A DNA stretch of 64,000 nt from Luteimonas mephitis DSM 12574 (GCF_000422305.1 NZ_AULN01000012.1:78501-142500), one strand, 5' to 3'. Counted from the first letter of the stretch, positions 36,925 to 46,925 are shown. The notes: a model not told the origin generated them from the sequence alone. Numbers and translations are program-made.

Positions 36925-37854
36925 ATGCAAGCACCACTGCTCTGGGCAGATCGCGGGCAATCGCTCGCGTTCGACTGCGAGGCGGGCGTCCATGGCACCC
37001 ACTGGCTCGGCGTGTCGCGGCTGGCCAACTTCAGGCTGCGCGCCCCGCTGTTCTCGGTGTGGCTGCAGGTGCGTGGCAGCGCCAGTTTCGAGGCGCGCGA
37101 AGGCAGCTTCCGGCTCGACGCCGGCGACTGGATCGCGTTCGAACGCGATTCGCTGCCGGAACTGCAGGCCGGTCGCACCGGCCTCACCCTTGGCCTGCTG
37201 CTGTCGCAGGACGTGCTGCGCATCCTCGTCCAGTCGCGCGGCTGCGGCCTGTTCGCCGGGCGCGGCAGCATCCCGCGCGGCGAACGCGCGCTGACCCTGC
37301 GGCTGTGGCGGCAGGCGATGCGCGGCAACGACGGCCCGGGCGCCGCAACGCCGGGCATCGGCGACCACATCCGCCGCATGCAGCCGTTGCTGATGCAGCT
37401 GAGCGTGCTGCAGGGCGAGCTGGCCGCACGCCTGGGTCGCTGCCCGGGGCGCTCGCACACGCGCAAGCGCCAGATATTCGGCCGCCTGCAGCGTGCGCGG
37501 CTGTTCCTGGAAGGACACCGCCACCGCGTGGTCACGCTCACCGAGCTGGCCGAGCTGACCAGCTTCTCGAACTGGTACCTGTCCAAGACCTTCCACAGCA
37601 TCTACGACGAGTGCCCGCAGGCGGCCTCGCAGCGCGTGCGGCTGCAGCACGCCTGCGAACTGCTGGCCACCACCTCGCTGGTGATCGGGGAGGTCGGCGT
37701 GGCCTGCGGTTTCGAGAACGCCTGCAGTTTTTCCCGTGCTTTCCGCGGCTACACCGGCATGACCGCGTCCGAGTACCGCGCCCGCGCCGGCCTGCCAAGC
37801 CCGGCAAATCCGCCGGCGGCGCGCGGCAAAGCGGCGGCGCGTGCCTACTCGTAA
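36925..37854 (+). CDS. AraC-family transcriptional regulator
   Basis: A 309-aa regulator. The N-terminal half is an AraC ligand-type domain (VWLQVRGSASFEAREGSFRLDAGDWIAFERDSLPEL). The C-terminal HTH_18 (about 190-290) has two helix-turn-helix units: VVTLTELAELTSFSNWYLSKTFHSIY and VIGEVGVACGFENACSFSRAFRGYTGMTASEYR. ATG 36925 follows CGGAG. It directly precedes the second TonB receptor (46-bp gap) in the same direction and probably regulates it. Two 7-5-7 palindromes lie in its leader. Confidence 0.92.
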   Translation: MQAPLLWADRGQSLAFDCEAGVHGTHWLGVSRLANFRLRAPLFSVWLQVRGSASFEAREGSFRLDAGDWIAFERDSLPELQAGRTGLTLGLLLSQDVLRILVQSRGCGLFAGRGSIPRGERALTLRLWRQAMRGNDGPGAATPGIGDHIRRMQPLLMQLSVLQGELAARLGRCPGRSHTRKRQIFGRLQRARLFLEGHRHRVVTLTELAELTSFSNWYLSKTFHSIYDECPQAASQRVRLQHACELLATTSLVIGEVGVACGFENACSFSRAFRGYTGMTASEYRARAGLPSPANPPAARGKAAARAYS

Positions 37855-37900
37855 TTTGTGACTGGCGTTAACACGACGATAACGAATCCCTGGAGACCAC

Positions 37901-40705
37901 ATGAACTACCCCCGTTCCATGCGCCTGCGCCGCGGTTTGCTGCCGGTCGCCGTCGCCCTTGCCCTCGTGCCCACGTTCGCCGCCGCGCAGGAATCCCCCG
38001 CCGATGCGCCGGCGCAGGAAGACGCCACCACGCTCGACCGGATCGTGGTGACCGGTTCCAACATCCCGCGCACGAGCACCGAAACCGCGTCGCCCGTGCA
38101 GGTGATCAGCCGGCAGGAAATCGAGCGCACCGGGCGCACCACCATCGGTGATTTCCTGCAGACGCTCACGGTCGACGGCGCCGGCTCGATCCCCAAGAGC
38201 TTCGGCAGCGGCTTCGCCAGCGGTTCGGCGGGCGTGTCGTTGCGCGGCCTGGGCGCCGGCGCGACCCTGGTCCTGCTCAACGGTCGCCGCCTGGCGCCGT
38301 ACGGCCTGGCCGACGACGGCCAGAAGGTCTTCACCGACCTGAGCGTGATCCCGATGGAAGCGGTGGAGCGGGTCGAAGTGCTCAAGGACGGCGCGTCGTC
38401 GATCTACGGCTCCGACGCGATCGCCGGCGTGGTCAACATCATCCTGCGCAAGGATTTCACCGGCGCGATCGTCAAGGGCAGCTACGGCACCTCCGCCGAG
38501 GGCGACGGCAACGACCGCAAGGGTTCGCTGACCATCGGCACCGGCGACCTGGCCGACGGCGGCTTCAACGCCTTCCTCAACGTCGAAGGCGGCAAGACCG
38601 ACGGCATCATGGTGCGCGACCGCCACGACCGGAAGTGGATCGGCACCGGCGACATCCGGCCGTGGGGATACGACATCATCAGCTATGGCGGCCTCGCCGG
38701 CGCCATCACCAACGGCGGTCGTTCGGCCGGCAACTCGCCGGTCGGCAACTTCCAGCGCGCCGACGGCACCTGGGCCTCGCTTGATCCGGGCAGCTGCGCC
38801 GCGCTGTCGAACGTCGCCGACCAGGCCTCGTCCGGCGGCGGCTGCCTGTGGGACCCCAGCCAGCTGTCGGCGATGACGCCGACGCAGAGCTACATCAACC
38901 TGTTCACGCGCGGCACGTTCGCCATCAACGACGCCAGCGAGCTGTACTTCGAGCTGGGCTACACCGACAAGAACAGCGACTGGAGCACCACGCCCAGCGG
39001 CGTGTCCGGCGTGTCGGGTTACCCGGGCGGCGTGATCAACAGCAGCTCCGGGGCCAACGCGACCATCCTTGGCGCGCTGCACCCGGACAATCCCTTCGGC
39101 ATCGACGGGCGCCTGCGCTATTCGCCGTTCGCCAGCGTCGGCACCCGCCGCACGCACGTGGACAACCAGTTCATGCGCGCGCTGGTCGGCGCCAAGGGCA
39201 CGATGGGCGAGTGGAGCTACGACGTCGGTTACCTGCACTCGGAAACCGACCTGTCCAGCACCCGCAACGGTTACCTGCGTTACAGCGTGTTGCAGGCGGT
39301 GCTGACCGATCCGGACAATCCGTACGGCGGCTGGCTGCGACTGGGTGCGAATGCGGACCAGACCCCGGCCTCCGTGCTGGCCGCGCTCTCGCCGACCATC
39401 GGCGCGGACGCGGAAACCAGCCTCGATGCGCTCAACTTCAACTTCAGCCGCTCGCTGGCCGAACTGCGCGGCGGCGACCTGGGCCTGGCGTTGGGCGGCG
39501 AGTACCGGCGACAGGAGGCGCGGCTGGATCCGGTCACGTACACCGACGTCGGCGACATCATCGGGCTTGGTTATTCGGCCTATGACGGCGACCAGACCGT
39601 CGCGGCCGCCTATGCCGAACTCTCGGCGCCGGTGCTGGAGAGCCTGGAGCTGTCGGGCGCGCTGCGCATGGACAGCTACAAGGGCGGCGACACCGCGACC
39701 ACGCCGAAGGTGGGCATCAAGTGGACGCCTGCGCAGTGGCTGTCGGTGCGCGGCACCTATGCCGAAGGCTTCCGCGCGCCCAACCCGGCCGAGACCGCCG
39801 GCTCTTCGGTCGGCTATGCGACCGCGACCGACCTGGTGCGCTGCCCCGACGGCGAAACACCGATCGCGCCGGGCATCCCGTGCCAGTCCACGGTGGCCTT
39901 CGCCAGCCGGCCGAACCCGGACCTGAAGCCGGAGGAATCGAAGAGCTACAGCGTCGGCATCGTGCTGCAGCCCACCGACAGCACCTCGCTCACCCTCGAC
40001 GCCTGGCGGATCAAGCGCACCAACGAGATCACCCAGGAAGCCCCGGCCGTGGCGATCGCGCAGGGAGATTTCGTCCGCGGCGACGACCTGGTGAACGGCA
40101 TCCCCGGCACCGGAACGCTGCTGGCGGTCACCGGTGACTACGTCAACTCCAACTCCACCACGGTCGAAGGCGTGGACCTCGACGCCCGGCAGCGCTTCGC
40201 GGTGGGGGCCGGCCAGCTGACCCTCGATCTGCAGTGGAGCCATATCCGCAAGTACGTGCTGATCGATACCAGCGGCACGGAATACGATTTCGCCGGGACC
40301 CACGGCAACTGCAACGTCTCCAACTGCATCGGCACGCCGAAGGACCGGATCAACCTCGGCGCGACCTGGGAAATGTCGAACTGGAGCGTGAGCGCGGTGG
40401 CCAACTACCGCGGCAGCTTCGACAACGTCCTGCCCGAGAGCGGCAGCAGCGGCTGCGCGGCCACGTTCGCGAACGACGACGATGCACCCGGCGGCTGCGA
40501 GATCCCGTCGTTCTACAGCATCGACCTGTCGGGCAGCTGGAAACCGACCGAGGCGATCGAGGTGTTCGGTTCGGTGCAGAACCTCACCGACCGGATCGCG
40601 CCGCTCGACCCCACCACCTACGGCGCGTTGAACTACAACCCGCTGGACGTGGCCGGTGCGATCGGTCGCTACTACACGGTCGGGATCCGCTACAGCTTCC
40701 AGTAA
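37901..40705 (+). CDS. TonB-dependent outer membrane receptor 2
   Basis: A 934-aa receptor. Signal peptide about residues 1-29 (PTFAAA-Q), TonB-box-like LDRIVVTGSNI at 46-55, plug with VISRQEIERTGRTTIGDFL and YGSDAIAGVVNIILRKDF, barrel to the C-terminal RYSFQ. It resembles the large Xanthomonad TonB receptors that import unknown substrates; an N-terminal start at ATG 37901 gives a normal signal peptide. It sits downstream of the AraC regulator and is followed by a strong hairpin terminator. The ligand cannot be assigned. Confidence 0.92.
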   Translation: MNYPRSMRLRRGLLPVAVALALVPTFAAAQESPADAPAQEDATTLDRIVVTGSNIPRTSTETASPVQVISRQEIERTGRTTIGDFLQTLTVDGAGSIPKSFGSGFASGSAGVSLRGLGAGATLVLLNGRRLAPYGLADDGQKVFTDLSVIPMEAVERVEVLKDGASSIYGSDAIAGVVNIILRKDFTGAIVKGSYGTSAEGDGNDRKGSLTIGTGDLADGGFNAFLNVEGGKTDGIMVRDRHDRKWIGTGDIRPWGYDIISYGGLAGAITNGGRSAGNSPVGNFQRADGTWASLDPGSCAALSNVADQASSGGGCLWDPSQLSAMTPTQSYINLFTRGTFAINDASELYFELGYTDKNSDWSTTPSGVSGVSGYPGGVINSSSGANATILGALHPDNPFGIDGRLRYSPFASVGTRRTHVDNQFMRALVGAKGTMGEWSYDVGYLHSETDLSSTRNGYLRYSVLQAVLTDPDNPYGGWLRLGANADQTPASVLAALSPTIGADAETSLDALNFNFSRSLAELRGGDLGLALGGEYRRQEARLDPVTYTDVGDIIGLGYSAYDGDQTVAAAYAELSAPVLESLELSGALRMDSYKGGDTATTPKVGIKWTPAQWLSVRGTYAEGFRAPNPAETAGSSVGYATATDLVRCPDGETPIAPGIPCQSTVAFASRPNPDLKPEESKSYSVGIVLQPTDSTSLTLDAWRIKRTNEITQEAPAVAIAQGDFVRGDDLVNGIPGTGTLLAVTGDYVNSNSTTVEGVDLDARQRFAVGAGQLTLDLQWSHIRKYVLIDTSGTEYDFAGTHGNCNVSNCIGTPKDRINLGATWEMSNWSVSAVANYRGSFDNVLPESGSSGCAATFANDDDAPGGCEIPSFYSIDLSGSWKPTEAIEVFGSVQNLTDRIAPLDPTTYGALNYNPLDVAGAIGRYYTVGIRYSFQ

Positions 40706-40733
40706 CCGCGCGCCGTTCGCGGCATGCACGCAG

Positions 40734-40766
40734 CGCCGGCCCGTCATGGGCCGGCGTTCGCGTTTC
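40734..40766 (+). terminator. Terminator after TonB receptor 2
   Basis: A perfect 9-bp GC stem CGCCGGCCC-gtcat-GGGCCGGCG is followed by TTCGCGTTTCC. The T-rich tail is short, so it may be partly Rho-aided. Confidence 0.6.
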
Positions 40767-40810
40767 CAGCGCGTGCCCGACTCCCATGCCGCGGTGACGC
40801 GGCGTTGCGC

Positions 40811-41095
40811 TCAGGCGAAGCGTTCGCGCAGCATCGCCAGCCAGTCGCGCCAGCTGCTGCCTTCGCGCGTCGGATCGTATTCGCAGCCGAGCGAGCGCAT
40901 CCGCTCGCCGAGCGCGCCTTCGTCGAGTTCCTGCGCAGACAGCCGCGCGAGATCGTCGCGCACCGCGGCGATCTCTTCGTCGGCCTCGCTGTCGAGGAAG
41001 TACGACACCACGGCGTCAGGCGCATCGTGTTCGACGCGCCAGTCCTGGTGGAAGTACGCGGAGAGAAAGTTCTCCAGCGCCGGGAAATCGCTCAT
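40811..41095 (-). CDS. CdiI-type immunity protein
   Basis: A 94-aa acidic protein resembling the contact-dependent-inhibition immunity family CdiI_2: FPALENFLSAYFHQDW at the N-terminus, a central helical segment, and LGCEYDPTREGSSWRDWLAML at the end. It lies 20 nt downstream of an RNase-A-type toxin gene on the same strand, the usual toxin-immunity order. It would bind and block the toxin in the cytoplasm. The pairing of this immunity family with RNase-A-like CDI toxins is known elsewhere. Confidence 0.85.
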   Translation of the reverse strand: MSDFPALENFLSAYFHQDWRVEHDAPDAVVSYFLDSEADEEIAAVRDDLARLSAQELDEGALGERMRSLGCEYDPTREGSSWRDWLAMLRERFA

Positions 41096-41115
41096 GCGGT
41101 GCGTGCTCGCTCGGT

Positions 41116-41868
41116 TCAGGGCGTGGTCGGATAGCCGGTCACGATTCTATAGCCGATGCCCAGCGCGTTCGAACGCTCCAGCACCAGCTTCACCGAGAAC
41201 ACGTCTTCGGCCCGGCTCTCGCCGCGCTTGACCGAAATGCCGGTGCTGGCATCGAAATGCGCGTCGAGCACCAGGCGGTTGCCGCCCTTGCCGTCGACCC
41301 AGGCATCGATCCTGCCCTGGTTCTCGACGATGGTTTGCGCGATGAAATGCTCGGCAGCCGGCAGGTCGCGGAAGCTCGACGATGCACTGATGTTCTCGCG
41401 CCGCAGGCGGTCGACCAGATCCTGCTCGCTCTTGCCGACGTGGCGTTCGATCAGGTGGCTGCCGGCGTCTTCGTGTGCTTCCAGCCCGCCGCCGGGCACC
41501 TCGGTGGCGCCGTCGGGCGGATCGATCGGGCCAAGATGCGCGTCGAGTGCCTGCTGAGTGGATTCGACCGCGTCGCGTTCGACCCGCGACAGCTGGTCGG
41601 TGGAAAACTCGCCCAGCGCATCGCGGATGCGGCCGAGCAGCGGATCGAGCTGTTCGGCGAAGGTCGGGTCGGCCTGCGCCAGCGCGATCGCGTCGCCGGT
41701 CTGGTCGAGGAAATCCAGAAGCTTTCCGCTGTCGGCCAGGTCCTGCAGGTGTGCGCCCAGGTCGCCATCGGACGCCGCCGCGGCCATCGCGTTCGCGCGC
41801 ACCGGCGCGATGCCGCCGTCGTGCCATGAGCTTGCGTTGAAGCCGAAATCCGCGCACACGCCATCCAT
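41116..41868 (-). CDS. RNase-A-type polymorphic toxin (CdiA-CT-like), orphan
   Basis: A 250-aa protein without signal peptide. Residues 1-120 are a helical, Asp/Ala/Leu-rich region of unknown role. Residues 125-250 match the bacterial RNase A-like CdiA C-terminal domain: GGGLEAHEDAGSHLIERHVG, then SSSFRDLPAAEHFIAQTIVEN and the closing GYRIVTGYPT. His138/His143 are candidate catalytic residues. The domain is known from CdiA of Yersinia kristensenii, where it is the tip of a very large exoprotein; here it is a small stand-alone gene with no CdiA shaft or CdiB. The AGGAGG Shine-Dalgarno is trapped in a perfect hairpin (41877-41904). Confidence 0.85.
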   Translation of the reverse strand: MDGVCADFGFNASSWHDGGIAPVRANAMAAAASDGDLGAHLQDLADSGKLLDFLDQTGDAIALAQADPTFAEQLDPLLGRIRDALGEFSTDQLSRVERDAVESTQQALDAHLGPIDPPDGATEVPGGGLEAHEDAGSHLIERHVGKSEQDLVDRLRRENISASSSFRDLPAAEHFIAQTIVENQGRIDAWVDGKGGNRLVLDAHFDASTGISVKRGESRAEDVFSVKLVLERSNALGIGYRIVTGYPTTP

Positions 41869-41876
41869 CGATCCTG

Positions 41877-41904
41877 CCTCCTGCCATCCGGGAATGGCAG
41901 GAGG
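41877..41904 (-). promoter_or_regulatory. Hairpin that masks the toxin Shine-Dalgarno
   Basis: In the minus-strand mRNA CCTCCTGCCAT-TCCCGG-ATGGCAGGAGG forms a perfect 11-bp stem. Its 3' arm contains AGGAGG, placed 8 nt before the toxin ATG, and the 5' arm CCTCCT is its exact complement. Folding would block ribosome access. Confidence 0.75.
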
Positions 41905-41926
41905 CTAGGGGCTGGCAGCGGGTGCG

Positions 41927-41947
41927 GACAGCTGGTGTCGGCCCTAG
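41927..41947 (-). promoter_or_regulatory. Shared effector-upstream motif, copy 2
   Basis: On the minus strand this reads CTAGGGCCGACACCAGCTGT plus C; its first base is 79 nt from the RNase-toxin ATG. It contains an internal inverted repeat GACA-ccagc-TGTC. See copies at 29025-29045 and 42771-42791. Confidence 0.6.
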
Positions 41948-41979
41948 GGCGATGCCGGAATCGTCACGGACGCGCCCTT

Positions 41980-42054
41980 GCAGGAGCGGCTTCAGCCGCG
42001 AGCTTTTCGCTACGCGGCAAGGAACCAAAAGCTCGCGGCCGAAGCCGCTCCTGC
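41980..42054. repeat. Inverted pair of GCAGGAGCGGCTTC repeats
   Basis: The left arm GCAGGAGCGGCTTCAGCCGC and right arm GCGGCCGAAGCCGCTCCTGC are inverted copies with a loop of about 30 bp. It lies just downstream of ppa and upstream of the toxin promoter, so it may insulate the two. Confidence 0.85.
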
Positions 42055-42086
42055 AGGGTGCGAGGGGAGCGGCCGGCCGTGCGAAC

Positions 42087-42635
42087 TCAGAAGTTCCGCT
42101 TGTCCGGCAGCGCCGCGTAGCGCTCGATCGCGTCCAGCAGCACCTGCTTGGCCTCGGCCGCACCGCCCCAGCCGTCGAGCTTGACCCACTTGCCCTTCTC
42201 CAGGTCCTTGTAGTGCTCGAAAAAGTGGCCGATGCGCTCGAGCCAGTGCGGGCTGACCTTGGAAATGTCGTCGATGTGGGTGTAGCCGGCGAAGACCTTG
42301 TCGACCGGCACCGCCAGCAGCTTCTCGTCGCCGCCGGCCTCGTCGCTCATCCGCAGCACGCCGACCGGGCGGCAGCGGATCACCGAGCCGGGGATCAGCG
42401 GCAGCGGCAGGATCACCAGCACGTCGGCCGGGTCGCCGTCGCCGCAGATCGTGCGCGGGATGTAGCCGTAGTTGCACGGGTAGCGCATCGGCGTGGACAG
42501 GATGCGGTCGACGAAGATCGCCCCGCTTTCCTTGTCGACCTCGTACTTGACCGGCTCGGCGTCCTTCGGGATCTCGATGACGACGTTGATTTCTTCGGGG
42601 ACGTTGCTGCCGGTGGGGACGTGGTCGAGGCCCAT
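42087..42635 (-). CDS. ppa: Soluble inorganic pyrophosphatase
   Basis: A 182-aa family I pyrophosphatase, cytoplasmic, hydrolysing PPi to phosphate with Mg2+. The active-site signature D-x-D-P-x-D-V is DGDPADV. Other conserved text: VVIEIPKDAEPVKYEVDK, YPCNYGYIPRT and KPHW-like SPHWLERIGHFFEHYKDLEKGKWVKL. Length is normal. It lies between the two secreted-effector genes but is not related to them. It coexists with a membrane H+-pyrophosphatase (44862) and a PPi-dependent phosphofructokinase (47711), so PPi use must be balanced. Confidence 0.97.
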   Translation of the reverse strand: MGLDHVPTGSNVPEEINVVIEIPKDAEPVKYEVDKESGAIFVDRILSTPMRYPCNYGYIPRTICGDGDPADVLVILPLPLIPGSVIRCRPVGVLRMSDEAGGDEKLLAVPVDKVFAGYTHIDDISKVSPHWLERIGHFFEHYKDLEKGKWVKLDGWGGAAEAKQVLLDAIERYAALPDKRNF

Positions 42636-42770
42636 GGGGTGGGGTTCCTGGGAAAGGGGCGGCGCGGCGCGGGCCGGCGGCCTGGGTGGGGAAACGTGCG
42701 GGGAAGCGGGTGGAAACGCGCGAAGGCGTGGATTTTACGCCGCTCGGTGCTGCGATGCAGCATCGGCGGC

Positions 42771-42791
42771 CTCGGGTCTGCCCCAGCTTGG
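42771..42791 (+). promoter_or_regulatory. Shared effector-upstream motif, copy 3
   Basis: Reads CTCGGGTCTGCCCCAGCTTG plus G and begins 75 nt before the ATG of the M91 peptidase gene. It differs from copies 1 and 2 at 6-8 of 21 positions but keeps CT-GGG-C--C-CC-G-T. A small hairpin GCTGC-gat-GCAGC lies just upstream. Confidence 0.55.
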
Positions 42792-42845
42792 ACCGTTCCA
42801 TACCCGGGCGTACATATACGGCTCCGTATCCAGTCCGAGACGCCC

Positions 42846-44405
42846 ATGACCGTCCAGATCGAACCCCGCCTGCCAGATACCGCTGCCCAGCAGGCCAGTG
42901 TCTGGAACCAGCCCGGCCGGACCGCGCTGTTCAATCCGGCAGCCGAAGGCCCGCGCGAAATCGACACGGTCGGCACCGCGCAGGTGGCCGCCAACGAGCG
43001 CCGCGGCGATGCCACCCAGATCGACGGCGACGCCACCAACGCCGGCACCCGCGTGCAGACGCAGAGCGAAACCGGGCAGCCGCTGTTCATCGACAAGCTG
43101 GGCAACACCGCGCAGGTCGAGATCACCCGCGAGCGCACCGGCGAACTCGACCAGCGCTCCGGGCAGTACTACGTGCTGGCCGACCAGCTGGTGTTCAAGA
43201 CCGGCAACAGCGACGACCAGGTCAAGGTCACCCAGGGCGAAAACGGCCAGCTGAGCTTCGACGTCAATGGCGAGCAGTACGACGTCAGCCTCGCGCAGGG
43301 CCAGCAGCTCACCGTGCGCACCGGCGACGGCAACGACAGCATCGAGATCGACCCGTCGGTGAAGGTCAACTTCATCATCGAAGCGGGCAACGGCGACGAC
43401 ACCATCCAGGGCGGCGCCGGCAACGACCGCATCGACGGCGGCGCGGGCAACGACCACATCGACACCGGTGGCGGCTTCAACTACGCGTCCGGCGGTGCGG
43501 GCGACGACACCATCACCGGCGGCGACGAAAACAACACCCTGTACGGCGGCGACGGCAACGACGCCATCACCGGCGGCAAGGGCAACGACTACATCGAAGG
43601 CGGTGCGGGAGACGACGTCATCGTGGCCACCGCGGGCAAGAACGTGCTGTCCGGCGGCCTGGGCGACGACACCATCACCGCCAGCGGCAACGGCGATCGC
43701 ATCTACACAGGCGGCGGCACGAATACCGTCGGCAACATCGGTGCCGACGGCCTGGTGTACGCCGCCGGTATCGGCGACAAGCTGACCGGCGCGGCCGACG
43801 CGGACCCGAACGTGGTCAACGTGGTGCTCAACAGCGATGCGGGCCTCAAGGGCGTGAAGGTGGAAGGCTCGGAAGCCTTCGTGCAGCGGGTCGAGGCCGA
43901 CATCGAAATGCTGCGCAGCTCGCCGAACGGGCAGAAGATGCTGGCCGAGTTCGACAAGGCCGCGGCCAAGGGCAACGTGGTCACCATCCGCGAGCTGCAG
44001 AACGTCGACAACGGCTACGCGCAGAGCGTCGGCGGCTCGGACATCCGCAATGGCCAGCCGGGCAGGTCCGGCCCGGTTGATATTTCCTACAACCCGGCGT
44101 TCGCCATTCCCGAGCTGCCGGTGCCGTCGGTGACCCTGTTCCACGAGATGTCGCACGCCTACAACGGCGTCAACGGCACCTTCCTGCCGGGCACCTACAC
44201 CGGGCCGGGGCCGGACAGCCCCAACCCCGCGGCCGGCTTTGAAATCCCCAACGCCGAGCGCCAGGCGGTCGGGCTCGAGACCACGGCCACGCCGTACGAC
44301 TTCGGTGACGGCTCCGGCCCGATCACCCACAACCCGACCGCGCTGTCCGAGAACGGGTTGCGCGCAGAGATGGGACTGGAATTGCGGCCGAGCTACGCGA
44401 TCTGA
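42846..44405 (+). CDS. RTX-repeat protein with M91 (NleD-like) zinc metallopeptidase domain
   Basis: A 519-aa secreted-effector-like protein without a classical signal peptide. Residues about 160-290 carry calcium-binding nonapeptide repeats (GGAGNDRIDGGAGNDHID; GGDGNDAITGGKGNDYIEGG). Residues about 330-519 match the M91 'effector' peptidase family, with the zinc motif His433-Glu434-x-x-His437 (FHEMSHAYNG). The E. coli M91 member NleD cleaves host MAP kinases. RTX repeats suggest type I secretion or extracellular calcium-dependent folding, but the RTX block is central rather than C-terminal, so the route is open. A shared motif lies upstream and a terminator downstream. Confidence 0.85.
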   Translation: MTVQIEPRLPDTAAQQASVWNQPGRTALFNPAAEGPREIDTVGTAQVAANERRGDATQIDGDATNAGTRVQTQSETGQPLFIDKLGNTAQVEITRERTGELDQRSGQYYVLADQLVFKTGNSDDQVKVTQGENGQLSFDVNGEQYDVSLAQGQQLTVRTGDGNDSIEIDPSVKVNFIIEAGNGDDTIQGGAGNDRIDGGAGNDHIDTGGGFNYASGGAGDDTITGGDENNTLYGGDGNDAITGGKGNDYIEGGAGDDVIVATAGKNVLSGGLGDDTITASGNGDRIYTGGGTNTVGNIGADGLVYAAGIGDKLTGAADADPNVVNVVLNSDAGLKGVKVEGSEAFVQRVEADIEMLRSSPNGQKMLAEFDKAAAKGNVVTIRELQNVDNGYAQSVGGSDIRNGQPGRSGPVDISYNPAFAIPELPVPSVTLFHEMSHAYNGVNGTFLPGTYTGPGPDSPNPAAGFEIPNAERQAVGLETTATPYDFGDGSGPITHNPTALSENGLRAEMGLELRPSYAI

Positions 44406-44450
44406 CGCGAGGCCATGGAACAGGGATAAGGAGGCACAGGGAAGGGGGCA

Positions 44451-44482
44451 AACGGCGGCCAGCAATGGTCGCCGTTTTTTGT
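44451..44482 (+). terminator. Terminator after the M91 peptidase gene
   Basis: The stem AACGGCGgCCA-gcaa-TGGtCGCCGTT (one mismatch) is followed by TTTTTTGTT. A classical intrinsic terminator 46 nt after the stop codon. Confidence 0.9.
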
Positions 44483-44678
44483 TGCCTGCTGATTGCCCGC
44501 TGCAGGGCCCGGAGCGTGGAGCTCTGGCGGTAGTGTCGGCGCGCCATGGAAGGCGCGAGCCGGGGCAGGATGCCTCCGGGGCAAGGAGCGGTCTCCGGCC
44601 CTAAAGGCACGGAGCCCCATCGGGGCCTGCACGAGTGCCTGATCATGCGTCTCCCTCCGGGGAGGGAAGACCATGAGA

Positions 44679-44702
44679 AAGGCCCCGCGTGTGCGGGGCC
44701 TT
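44679..44702. terminator. Bidirectional hairpin downstream of hppA
   Basis: A perfect 10-bp stem AAGGCCCCGC-gtgt-GCGGGGCCTT. Read on the minus strand it is followed by TCTCATGG after a TTT, so it probably ends hppA transcription. The hppA tail duplication lies between it and the true hppA stop. Confidence 0.7.
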
Positions 44703-44728
44703 CCGAGGGTGACGACGCTGACGTGGCC

Positions 44729-44776
44729 GGTTACAGCAGCGGCACCAGCAGCACTGCGACGATATTGATGATCTTG
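44729..44776 (-). pseudogene. Duplicated 3' end of hppA
   Basis: Near-copy of the hppA end at 44860-44908. It reads as [15 protein letters not shown] plus TAA in its own frame, against [15 protein letters not shown] plus TAA for the live gene, with about five differences over 45 bp. A GGGAGAGG-type palindrome separates the copies. Not translated as part of HppA; probably a relic of repeat insertion with end duplication. Confidence 0.75.
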
Positions 44777-44794
44777 ATCGGCGCCTGCGGCGCG

Positions 44795-44836
44795 CCCTCA
44801 CCCCGTTCCCCTCTCCCGCAAGCGGGAGAGGGGCGA
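44795..44836. repeat. CCCTCTCCCGC-type palindrome after hppA
   Basis: CCCCTCTCCCGC-aa-GCGGGAGAGGGG, preceded by CCCTCACCCC. It belongs to the same family as 21336, 49672, 49775 and 54165. It separates the two hppA ends. Confidence 0.85.
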
Positions 44837-44861
44837 TCGTGCCGTGCAGGTCGGGCTTCGG

Positions 44862-46925
<2,064 letters not shown>

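Noticed and set aside
44731..44861. Extended HppA ending at the second VLLVPLL
   Set aside because: The frame of the outer tail is not continuous with hppA, which has its own TAA at 44862-44864. Treated as a duplicated gene end.
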